Shown: positions 1-5,874 of the stretch, in pieces
Position numbering within the stretch: the first letter of the stretch is position 1
Layout of the letters: each line of letters starts with the position of its first letter
NCBI GenBank assembly: GCA_030917125.1
Contig: JAUPVH010000065.1
Location: forward strand, 1 to 5,879
Source: Patescibacteria group bacterium
GTDB lineage: Bacteria; Patescibacteriota; Saccharimonadia; CAILAD01; GCA-016700035
Direction: 5' to 3'
DNA: 5,879 bases
The notes under the pieces: model-generated
The model's database searches: none
The model's input: the letters and a program-made list of their open reading frames with translations, nothing else
What the model was told of the DNA's origin: nothing
Program-made: the position numbers and the translations under genes

Positions 1-226
1 CTTGTGCTTCAGCTTTCTTAAGAGCTTCTTCTGGGCTTTCAGTTGGAGCGGGCGGAGGTGCAGCTGTGGCTTGCGGTTGCGCAACAGACGCAGCCAACTG
101 CTGACTTGCTACCGGTAAATAACGAGCAAGCAATGGTGAAATCGAAATAGCGCCACCAACATAGAAGGCTGCAGCCAAAAATGTCAGCAACCCTAACCTG
201 ATACGACGTAAAACTATCTTATCCAA
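1..226 (-). CDS. Partial membrane-anchored or exported protein (C-terminus outside window)
   Basis: An open frame on the minus strand runs off the left edge, giving the first 75 residues. The start is TTG at 224-226. An in-frame TAA lies at 236-238, no ATG or GTG lies between, and the TTG is preceded by AGGGGGTGAT, nearly the full anti-Shine-Dalgarno complement. The protein begins MDKIVLRRIRLGLL with four basic residues. A hydrophobic segment follows (about residues 11-35) that could be a signal anchor or an uncleaved signal peptide. A Gln/Ala/Pro/Thr-rich low-complexity stretch (about 42-63, with APPPAPT) then leads into a charged EEALKKAEAQ segment. This is the usual start of an extracytoplasmic enzyme on a flexible linker. 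The catalytic domain is not in the window. A sortase or L,D-transpeptidase would suit the divergent LPxTG gene, but no residue seen proves either. Confidence is high for a real gene and low for function. Confidence 0.72.
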   Translation of the reverse strand, partial: MDKIVLRRIRLGLLTFLAAAFYVGGAISISPLLARYLPVASQQLAASVAQPQATAAPPPAPTESPEEALKKAEAQ

Positions 227-230
227 ATCA

Positions 231-236
231 CCCCCT
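231..236 (-). promoter_or_regulatory. Ribosome binding site fixing a TTG start
   Basis: On the minus strand AGGGGG is followed by TGAT and then TTG, so the whole element matches AGGAGGTGAT at nine of ten positions with four bases between the G run and the start codon. Because an in-frame TAA lies at 236-238 and there is no ATG, this site decides the rare TTG start of the left-edge gene. Confidence 0.7.
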
Positions 237-248
237 TATGCTTTTTCT

Positions 249-278
249 AGTGTATTGCATAAGCCTAGAAGACGTCAA
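249..278 (-). promoter_or_regulatory. Putative sigma70-type promoter for the left-edge gene
   Basis: Reading the minus strand, TTGACG (plus 273-278) is followed after 18 bases by TACACT (plus 249-254). The -35 matches five of six consensus positions and the -10 four of six. The expected start near 243 would give a very short leader holding only the ribosome binding site. The -10 is weak, so the promoter is likely but not certain. It sits back to back with the plus-strand promoter at 290-318. Confidence 0.5.
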
Positions 279-289
279 CCGAGAAGCTA

Positions 290-318
290 TTGACATTTTG
301 GCTAATGACTGATATGAT
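290..318 (+). promoter_or_regulatory. Strong sigma70-type promoter with extended -10
   Basis: TTGACA (290-295) is a perfect -35 box. After exactly 17 bases comes TATGAT (313-318), five of six to consensus, preceded by TGA as an extended -10 (TGn). Transcription should begin near 325. The only plus-strand gene downstream is the 57-residue LPxTG protein at 411, but a terminator-like hairpin lies between the promoter and that gene. Confidence 0.85.
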
Positions 319-330
319 ACAGTTTATAAG

Positions 331-373
331 AAATGAGGGTGAGTCACATACCGTGACTTGTCCTCATTTTTTT
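331..373 (+). terminator. Terminator-like hairpin in the 5' leader (possible attenuator)
   Basis: The left arm 331-347 pairs with the right arm 353-369 over 17 base pairs with no bulge (three G-U pairs), closed by the loop ATACC (348-352). The T run 367-373 follows directly. This is the form of a Rho-independent terminator, yet it begins about six bases after the expected transcription start and lies upstream of the gene's ribosome binding site at 401-405. It could be an attenuator, it could define a roughly 50-nt RNA, or it could be a stabilising 5' hairpin. No convincing antiterminator pairing or known riboswitch was found in the leader. Confidence 0.7.
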
Positions 374-410
374 GTATGCATATCACTTAACAAACTATAT
401 AGGAGTCTCT

Positions 411-584
411 ATGACTTACGGAAAAGGTGGGGGGACGCTCCCAACAACAGTCGGAATCGCAACTGGTGCAGCTTTGCCTGCAACTGGCGCTACCGACAGC
501 TGGATGATCGTTCTGGCAGCCGCTATTGCAGCCGGTTTGGTTGCATGGGGCATGCTCTACGCAATCAAGAACCGCGTTCGCTAA
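411..584 (+). CDS. 57-residue LPxTG-type mini surface protein without signal peptide
   Basis: The start is ATG at 411, with AGGAG at 401-405 and five bases of spacing; the longer frame from 372 has no such site. The product has a short Gly/Thr/Ala-rich head (residues 1-21), the motif LPATG at 22-26, a hydrophobic segment at about 31-52 and a basic tail KNRVR at 53-57. This is the classic three-part cell-wall sorting signal recognised by sortase, which cleaves LPxTG between Thr and Gly and attaches the substrate to the wall. Unusually there is no N-terminal signal peptide and almost no cargo. The only membrane segment is the sorting tail itself. A possible route is N-out, C-in insertion by YidC, as for the signal-less Pf3 phage coat protein. 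A second motif-like run, LPTTVG, lies at 10-15. Function is unknown. The coding call is supported by ribosome binding site, promoter and terminator. Confidence 0.8.
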   Translation: MTYGKGGGTLPTTVGIATGAALPATGATDSWMIVLAAAIAAGLVAWGMLYAIKNRVR

Positions 585-601
585 TAAACAACGCAAACTT
601 T

Positions 602-639
602 AAAAGCCCTTTTTACTCATCGGAGTACGAAGGGCTTTT
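602..639. terminator. Bidirectional intrinsic terminator between convergent genes
   Basis: AAAAGCCCTT (602-611) pairs with AAGGGCTTTT (630-639) over ten base pairs. Inside, TACTC (614-618) pairs with GAGTA (623-627) around the loop ATCG, with a two-by-two internal loop between the stems. On the plus strand it follows the LPxTG gene by 17 bases. On the minus strand it follows the DUF3048 stop by six bases. The U tracts are short (four Ts, inside the stem), so strength is moderate. ACGCAAA (591-597) can also pair with TTTGCGT (637-643) as an alternative outer stem. Confidence 0.75.
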
Positions 640-645
640 GCGTAC

Positions 646-1875
646 TTATTTCCAGGTAGGCGGGAGCGTCGTTGGAACGATGCTGACCCAGGCTTGACCA
701 CGATTGAGGGCAACTGGTGCGCCTACAGAATCCAGAAACTGCATTCTATCAGTCGCTGAATTTTTTACCCAATTTACTTCAGTAACCGTACCATCCTGAA
801 AAATATAGGCAGTGCCCTTACCGATAATATCGATGTCGGTTTTAGGCTTACCATTTTTTTGTTTTCCGGCCACCGCACTCGCCTTAACAATAATTACTGT
901 CTTAGGATTAACTTGCTTATTATTGGCCGCTGCATCCACATCCGCCTTGCCACCAATTTCGCGTAAATAACTGTTCGTTGCAGCATCATAGCGAAACACT
1001 GCCCGATAATCTGCGCTAGAGAAATTCGCCGTAATTACGGTAGCTGTTGGTGTATCTGAAGGAGCATCATCTTTACGTGGCCAGGCGTTAAAGCTTGCCG
1101 GTTTATTCCACCCACGATTGGCTACCAACTCGGCATATTTTTCGCCATAAACATAGAGGTTATGCGGGGCAATTCGACTACTCACACGGCGAAATGGCAA
1201 ACCGCCCAGGGCTTCAACATTTTTAAAGTTGTTATCTTGCGCGAGTGAGAGCGCATCCGAGGATCCTCCCGCATGAGCGGTGGGCGTGCCATATTCCATT
1301 GCGGTATAGAAGAATACCGGACGCAAACTTCGTACTGGACCAATATCAGTAGGCGTATCGGCCTGCCAGAGAGCGAGATAGCGGGTAATACCACCCTCGG
1401 CCAGCGCTTCATACACCACGCCGGCACTCGTCAGTCCAGATTGTGGACGCGCGCCGCCACGACCAGCCATATTCTCTATAATCGAGGCCATCACTGGCTT
1501 ATCCGCGACGGCTGGCTCCACGAGCACGCCCGTGAGCACACTCGGCTTGGTGGTTGGCGCAGGAGAAGCCTCGGCTTTTACTTCTTCGGTTGGTTGCGGC
1601 GAAGTGGCAGTTTCGGGAGCTTTTTTGCCAAAAGCGTAAAATGCCCCAGCGCCTAGTGCCAATACCAACAAAACAGCGCCTGCGATGATGAGTGTTTTTT
1701 TGCGTGATTTTTTCTTAAGATTGCTTGAAGCCGGGTGCTGCGGATTAATCAGCGACTCGCCACGATTCTTAGAGGTGATTGGCTCCGGACGCAGCAAAGT
1801 TGGGTCGGTGGACATATCGACCGACCCTGGTTCAAAATCCTTCTGCGATGATGTACTTTTTGTCTTTTTTTGCAT
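646..1875 (-). CDS. DUF3048 (YerB-like) single-pass membrane protein
   Basis: The 409-residue product matches the DUF3048 family, whose best-known member is Bacillus subtilis YerB, a lipoprotein of unknown function. Recognisable blocks are ARPQSGL (142-148), YEALAEGGITR (155-165), IGPVRSLRP (178-186), HAGGSSDAL (201-209) and APHNLY (236-241). The first domain spans roughly 115-270 and the C-terminal DUF3048 domain roughly 280-400. Before them lie a polar N-terminal region of 60 residues ending in KKKSRKK, a membrane helix at about 61-83 and a Pro/Thr/Ala-rich linker at 85-112. The domains should therefore be outside the cell and the first 60 residues inside. No lipobox cysteine is present, unlike YerB. 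The start ATG has AGGGG only two bases upstream, which is tight; Met21 is an alternative but has a weaker site. The gene has its own promoter and ends at the shared terminator. The family call is firm; the molecular role is unknown. Confidence 0.9.
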   Translation of the reverse strand: MQKKTKSTSSQKDFEPGSVDMSTDPTLLRPEPITSKNRGESLINPQHPASSNLKKKSRKKTLIIAGAVLLVLALGAGAFYAFGKKAPETATSPQPTEEVKAEASPAPTTKPSVLTGVLVEPAVADKPVMASIIENMAGRGGARPQSGLTSAGVVYEALAEGGITRYLALWQADTPTDIGPVRSLRPVFFYTAMEYGTPTAHAGGSSDALSLAQDNNFKNVEALGGLPFRRVSSRIAPHNLYVYGEKYAELVANRGWNKPASFNAWPRKDDAPSDTPTATVITANFSSADYRAVFRYDAATNSYLREIGGKADVDAAANNKQVNPKTVIIVKASAVAGKQKNGKPKTDIDIIGKGTAYIFQDGTVTEVNWVKNSATDRMQFLDSVGAPVALNRGQAWVSIVPTTLPPTWK

Positions 1876-1889
1876 AGCCCCTACATGCC

Positions 1890-1917
1890 AATGCCGGCAA
1901 ATTTACTTACCGGCATT
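1890..1917. repeat. Inverted repeat overlapping the -10 and start site of the DUF3048 promoter
   Basis: AATGCCGG (1890-1897) and CCGGCATT (1910-1917) form a perfect eight-base inverted repeat around a 12-base centre. It covers the expected transcription start (about 1908) and three bases of the -10 box at 1915-1920. No T run follows on the minus strand, so it is a poor nrd terminator. An operator or a 5' mRNA hairpin is more likely; neither is proven. Confidence 0.5.
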
Positions 1918-1943
1918 ATAGCATGAGCACTTTATGTGTTCAA
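1915..1943 (-). promoter_or_regulatory. Sigma70-type promoter for the DUF3048 gene
   Basis: On the minus strand TTGAAC (plus 1938-1943) is followed after 17 bases by a perfect TATAAT (plus 1915-1920), with TGC before it as an extended -10. The expected start near 1908 gives a leader of about 33 bases. The -35 box lies four bases beyond the nrdB stop codon and is inside the imperfect palindrome GTGTTCAAACAC (1936-1947). This gives the gene transcription independent of the nrd operon upstream. Confidence 0.75.
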
Positions 1944-1946
1944 ACA

Positions 1947-2981
1947 CTAGTCCCAGTTGAGCGTACCACCCGTCTGATACTCGGTAACACGAGTTTCAAA
2001 GAAGTTTTTCTCTTTGGTGAGGTCAATTGCCTCACTCATCCATGGGAACGGATTTTCAACGTTAAACTGTGGTGGTAAGCCAACGCGCTGCAAACGGCGG
2101 TCGGCAATATGTTCGATGTACTGGCGGAAACCTTCGGCATTCATACCAAAGATACCACGTGGGAAGACTTCAGCTGCAAATTTATACTCAAGCTCGGCAG
2201 CTTGGCGCACGAGATCAACAATGTGCTGCTGGAATTCTGGTGTCCATAATTCTGGCTGCTCTTCCTTAATAGTATTAATCAGCTTAATACCAAAGTTCAG
2301 GTGCTGAGTTTCATCACGCATGATGTACTGAATTTGTTCAGCCGCTCCGACCATCTTGTTCTGGCGCTGGAAACCAAACATCACTGCAAACGAGCTATAA
2401 AAGAAGATACCTTCTAAGATGAGTGAGAATACACAGAGATTCTCCAGGAATTTCTGATCATTTTCAAACGTACCAGTTTTAAATTCTGGGTCAAATATTC
2501 CTTCGTTAAAACTCAAGATGAAATCTGCCTTAGAGTAAATACCATCTACTTCTCGGTACATATTAAAGATTTCACCGCCATCTAATCCGAGGCTCTCTAC
2601 AATGTACTGATAGGCATGAGTGTGAATTGCTTCTTCATAAGCCTGACGCAAGAGGTACATGCGGCATTCCGGGCTAGAAATATGCTTGTACATCGCCAGC
2701 ACCACGTTATTGGCAGCAATTGAGTCAGCGGTCGTGAAGAATCCAAGTACGGTTTTTAAAGCCTTAATTTCGTCTTCGGTCAGACGGCCATTGCGCAGCT
2801 GCTCAATGTCACTCATCATCGTGATCTCAGTCGGCAGCCAGTGATTGGCATTACCCGCGTTGTAGGCATCCCAAGCAAAGGTATGCTTCATGGGGTGTAG
2901 CTGGATGACATCGGCATCGGCGCCATTTATAACGCGGCGAGCATTGACGTCGGGGCGGGTTGTAGTCTTGGTAATCGGCAT
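1947..2981 (-). CDS. nrdB: Ribonucleoside-diphosphate reductase class Ia, beta subunit (R2)
   Basis: The 344-residue product is the radical-generating small subunit, which holds a di-iron centre and tyrosyl radical and passes the radical to NrdA. By alignment to remembered E. coli NrdB, the metal ligands are Asp86, Glu117, His120, Glu190, Glu224 and His227, within the motifs YEEAIHTHAY, LILEGIFFYSSF and MRDETQHLNF. The radical tyrosine is kept as Tyr124, so this is not a Chlamydia-type class Ic subunit, which has Phe there. Trp48, Asp223 and C-terminal Tyr335 fit the radical-transfer path and the tail that docks on R1. The length is slightly below E. coli NrdB (about 375). The start is ATG with AGGAGG five bases upstream. 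It lies 49 bases after nrdA with no promoter between, so the two are co-transcribed. I chose nrdB over nrdF because the partner has an ATP cone and no nrdI is seen. The stop is TAG. Confidence 0.96.
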   Translation of the reverse strand: MPITKTTTRPDVNARRVINGADADVIQLHPMKHTFAWDAYNAGNANHWLPTEITMMSDIEQLRNGRLTEDEIKALKTVLGFFTTADSIAANNVVLAMYKHISSPECRMYLLRQAYEEAIHTHAYQYIVESLGLDGGEIFNMYREVDGIYSKADFILSFNEGIFDPEFKTGTFENDQKFLENLCVFSLILEGIFFYSSFAVMFGFQRQNKMVGAAEQIQYIMRDETQHLNFGIKLINTIKEEQPELWTPEFQQHIVDLVRQAAELEYKFAAEVFPRGIFGMNAEGFRQYIEHIADRRLQRVGLPPQFNVENPFPWMSEAIDLTKEKNFFETRVTEYQTGGTLNWD

Positions 2982-2986
2982 AGAGC

Positions 2987-2992
2987 CCTCCT
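2987..2992 (-). promoter_or_regulatory. Ribosome binding site of nrdB
   Basis: A perfect AGGAGG within AAAGGAGGGCTCT precedes the nrdB ATG by five bases. The 49-base nrdA-nrdB spacer holds nothing else that I can recognise: no promoter pair and no terminator hairpin. Confidence 0.85.
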
Positions 2993-3030
2993 TTAAAGTT
3001 ATCGTTCGGTTACAAGGTTTCTACTATTGC

Positions 3031-5868
3031 TTACTGACAAGCTTCGCAGTCAGGATCGAGAATTGAGCACACCTTCAGGGTCTCTTGACTGGTCGCGACC
3101 ATCGTTTGCGCAGAAACTTGCGTTGCTACCGAAGAATCCATCTGCATCGACATGCCGTTACCAACTGGAGCACTCGAGCTAAAGTCGCGCTTGTGGGTGT
3201 CGCCAAAGGCTGCTGTGTCTACGGTCGACTTTTCTACCTGGCTAGCTGCGAGTGAACGGAGATAGTAGGTGGTCTTTAAGCCCATGCGCCACGCGTAGCT
3301 GTAGGCATCAGCAAGCATTTTACCGTTGGTTCCGCGCATGAAGATATTCAGGCTCTGGCTCTGATCAATCCACTTACCTCGGTAGGCTGCGGTTCGAATC
3401 AGCCAATCGGCAGGGATTTCGAACACTTCTTTATATTTATCGCGAATATTCACTGGTATCTCGGAAATTTGCTGCACACTTCCGTCGTAGAATTTGAGTT
3501 TTTTAATCATGTCATCGTTCCACAATTCTAGAGCCTTCAGATCCTTTACGAGGTATGGATTGATGACGGTGAAGTCTCCAGACATATTAGCCTTTACATA
3601 CAAGTTCTTGAAGATTGGCTCGATGCATGGGTAACAGCCCACAATATTTGAGATTGTCGCAGTTGGAGCAATCGCCATGGTGTTGGAGTTGCGCATACCG
3701 TGCTTCTTCACGAGCTCATACACTGGCTCCCAATTGAGGCGACGAGTACGCGCCACATCAATCTTCTGCCCACGTTCTTCTTCTAGGATGTCGAGAGTAT
3801 CGACCGGGAAGATACCACGGTCCCACTTGGATCCTTTAAAGCTTTCATAGGCGCCACGTTCTTTGGCGAGTTCGGACGAACCGATAATCGCGTAGTAGGA
3901 GATGAGCTCCATCGAAACATCGGCAAATTCCACAGCCGCCTCGGAGGCAAAATCGATATCAAGCTGATAAAGCGCATCCTGGAAGCCCATAATGCCCAGT
4001 CCAACTGGTCGGTGCTTCATGTTGCTGGCCTTCGCTTCAGCGGTTGGGTAGAAGTTTAGGTCAATCACGTTGTCGAGCATGCGCATGGCAAGGGTGACGG
4101 TTTCCTTAATCTTGTCGTGGTCCAGCACTTCGCCCTTTACATGGAGCGAGAGGTTCACACTACCAAGGTTACATACGGCGGTTTCTTCTAGCGAAGTATT
4201 CAAGGTAATTTCCGTGCACAGGTTGGAGCTATGTACTACACCAACATGATCTTGCGGCGAGCGGAGGTTACACGGGTCCTTAAAGGTAATCCATGGGTGG
4301 CCGGTTTCAAAGAGCATGGTAATCATCTTGCGCCAGAGGTCGACCGCTGGAATACGCTTAAAGTTCTCAATCTTACCTTCGTCGGCCTGTTTTTCGTAGG
4401 CTTCGTAAGCTTGTTCAAACTTCTTGCCGTACAAATCGTGCAAGTCGGAAGTTTCGTCTGGCGAAAACAGCGTCCACATCGCGCCAGTTTGCACGCGCTT
4501 CATAAAGAGGTCTGGAATCCAGTTCGCGGTATCCATGTCGTGGGTACGACGGCGATCATCACCAGTGTTCTTACGGAGCTCTAGGAACTCTTCAATGTCC
4601 ATGTGCCAGGTTTCCAGGTAAGCACACGTAGCACCACGTCGCTTACCAGAGCGGTTAATCGCCACCGTCACATCGTTGGCAATCTTTAAGAAGGGAATTA
4701 CACCCTGTGAGCTTACATTGGTAGTGTGAATAAGGGAGCCAGTGGCACGAATTGGCGTGTAGTCGGTCCCAATTCCACCGGAGTACTTCGAAAGCTGCGC
4801 GTTGTCAGAGAAAAGCTTAAAGATACTTTCCAGATCGTCGCCAACGGTGTTGAGGTAGCAGGATGAGAGTTGTGGGTAAGTGGTGCCAGAATGGAACAGG
4901 GTAGGGGTAGATGGCACGTACCGGTGGGTCGACATAATGTCATAAAACTTCTTAGCCCACTCGGTGCGCTCTTTTTTGCTTTCGTGCATCGCCATGCCCA
5001 TTGCCACACGCATCCAGAAGGCTTGTGGGGTTTCAAGGATAACGTCTTCGCTACCAGCCGCTCGGAGGAAATACCTATCGTAGAGCACCTGAAGCCCCAT
5101 GTAGTCGAACAAATCATCACGATCGAGGTCTAGGTACTCAGCGAGTTCAGCAAGGTCAAAGTCCAGAATTTCTTTTTGCAAACGCTTTTCTTCTACGGCA
5201 CGCTCTAGGTTAGAAAGGAAAGTCTTACGGTAAGCGGCTGGAATTTTCTTCTCATCATTCTCACCGGCCACATCTTGGTGCAGCTTATGGAGGAGGAGGC
5301 GAGAGGCAAACTTGGTGTAGTCTGGATCGCGTTCAATGTAGCCACGAGCCGCCATCACGATAGCTTCAAAGAGCTCATCAACTGCAATACCGTCATATAA
5401 ATTCGTCTTCACCGAATCCATAATGGCGATAGCATCAACATTATCGAGCCCCTTGGTAAAGCGGAGGATAGTTTTTTCGAGTTTTTTAGGATCAAACTTT
5501 TCGGTCTTACCCTTTGAGTCAATTACGGTAATACCGGATTTTTCAAGCTTGGCTACTTGTTCCTGCTGTTCAGTCAGACGCTGCTTTTTGTGCTGCTCAC
5601 GGTAGACGATGTAGCTACGCGCCGTCTGGAAGAAGCCAGCTCGCATCAACTCTTGCTCAATAAGGTCCTGAATGCTCTCTACATCTGGCGTGGCATCAAT
5701 GTGCAAAGCCGCTAGGTTATCTACTACCGACTCAGTCAATTCATTAATACGCTCAATCTCAATTTCGCCGTCTACCGACAAGCTCGCTTTTAAGATTGCA
5801 TCAGCAATGCGCTGCTTATCAAAAGCAACTATCGACCCGTTTCGTTTTTTAATTTGTTCAAAACTCAT
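3031..5868 (-). CDS. nrdA: Ribonucleoside-diphosphate reductase class Ia, alpha subunit (R1), two ATP cones
   Basis: The 945-residue product is the catalytic subunit that reduces NDPs to dNDPs with the radical supplied by NrdB. By alignment to remembered E. coli NrdA: redox cysteines Cys337 (SSCYLN) and Cys566 (AVCNLGS), active-site Asn549, Cys551 and Glu553 (NLCTE), radical-transfer Tyr868-Tyr869 (TTYYL), and the C-terminal re-reduction pair Cys941/Cys944 (DCEACQ). Two ATP-cone domains precede the barrel, at about 4-92 and 113-200, which explains the extra length over E. coli (761). The first cone keeps the canonical KKRNG; the second does not, so only the first is likely to bind ATP/dATP for overall activity control. 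A low-complexity Ser/Met/Gln-rich linker (about 896-930) carries the C-terminal cysteines. The start is ATG at 5868, six bases after GGAGG; a GTG at 5874 directly abuts that site and is unlikely. It is the first gene of nrdA-nrdB in this window. Its promoter lies outside. Confidence 0.97.
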   Translation of the reverse strand: MSFEQIKKRNGSIVAFDKQRIADAILKASLSVDGEIEIERINELTESVVDNLAALHIDATPDVESIQDLIEQELMRAGFFQTARSYIVYREQHKKQRLTEQQEQVAKLEKSGITVIDSKGKTEKFDPKKLEKTILRFTKGLDNVDAIAIMDSVKTNLYDGIAVDELFEAIVMAARGYIERDPDYTKFASRLLLHKLHQDVAGENDEKKIPAAYRKTFLSNLERAVEEKRLQKEILDFDLAELAEYLDLDRDDLFDYMGLQVLYDRYFLRAAGSEDVILETPQAFWMRVAMGMAMHESKKERTEWAKKFYDIMSTHRYVPSTPTLFHSGTTYPQLSSCYLNTVGDDLESIFKLFSDNAQLSKYSGGIGTDYTPIRATGSLIHTTNVSSQGVIPFLKIANDVTVAINRSGKRRGATCAYLETWHMDIEEFLELRKNTGDDRRRTHDMDTANWIPDLFMKRVQTGAMWTLFSPDETSDLHDLYGKKFEQAYEAYEKQADEGKIENFKRIPAVDLWRKMITMLFETGHPWITFKDPCNLRSPQDHVGVVHSSNLCTEITLNTSLEETAVCNLGSVNLSLHVKGEVLDHDKIKETVTLAMRMLDNVIDLNFYPTAEAKASNMKHRPVGLGIMGFQDALYQLDIDFASEAAVEFADVSMELISYYAIIGSSELAKERGAYESFKGSKWDRGIFPVDTLDILEEERGQKIDVARTRRLNWEPVYELVKKHGMRNSNTMAIAPTATISNIVGCYPCIEPIFKNLYVKANMSGDFTVINPYLVKDLKALELWNDDMIKKLKFYDGSVQQISEIPVNIRDKYKEVFEIPADWLIRTAAYRGKWIDQSQSLNIFMRGTNGKMLADAYSYAWRMGLKTTYYLRSLAASQVEKSTVDTAAFGDTHKRDFSSSAPVGNGMSMQMDSSVATQVSAQTMVATSQETLKVCSILDPDCEACQ

Positions 5869-5874
5869 CCTCAC

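Noticed and set aside
333..356. Seven-codon ORF (MRVSHIP, stop TGA) within the leader hairpin, a possible attenuator leader peptide
   Set aside because: No ribosome binding site precedes it, the ATG is buried in the 17-bp stem, and it has no run of control codons. It is most likely chance.
372..410. Upstream ATG extending the LPxTG protein to 70 residues
   Set aside because: No Shine-Dalgarno lies before 372, which is within or just after the terminator T run, while ATG 411 has AGGAG at ideal spacing.
1890..1917. Inverted repeat as the nrdB transcription terminator
   Set aside because: No T run follows the stem on the minus strand, and it overlaps a good promoter -10 box.
4231..4584. 117-residue plus-strand ORF antisense to nrdA (with others at 1273-1656, 2014-2307 and 4713-5120)
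   Set aside because: All lie opposite or out of frame within strongly conserved genes, lack ribosome binding sites and show no recognisable domain.
5869..5874. GTG start giving a 947-residue NrdA
   Set aside because: The GTG directly follows GGAGG with no spacing. The ATG six bases later has proper spacing.
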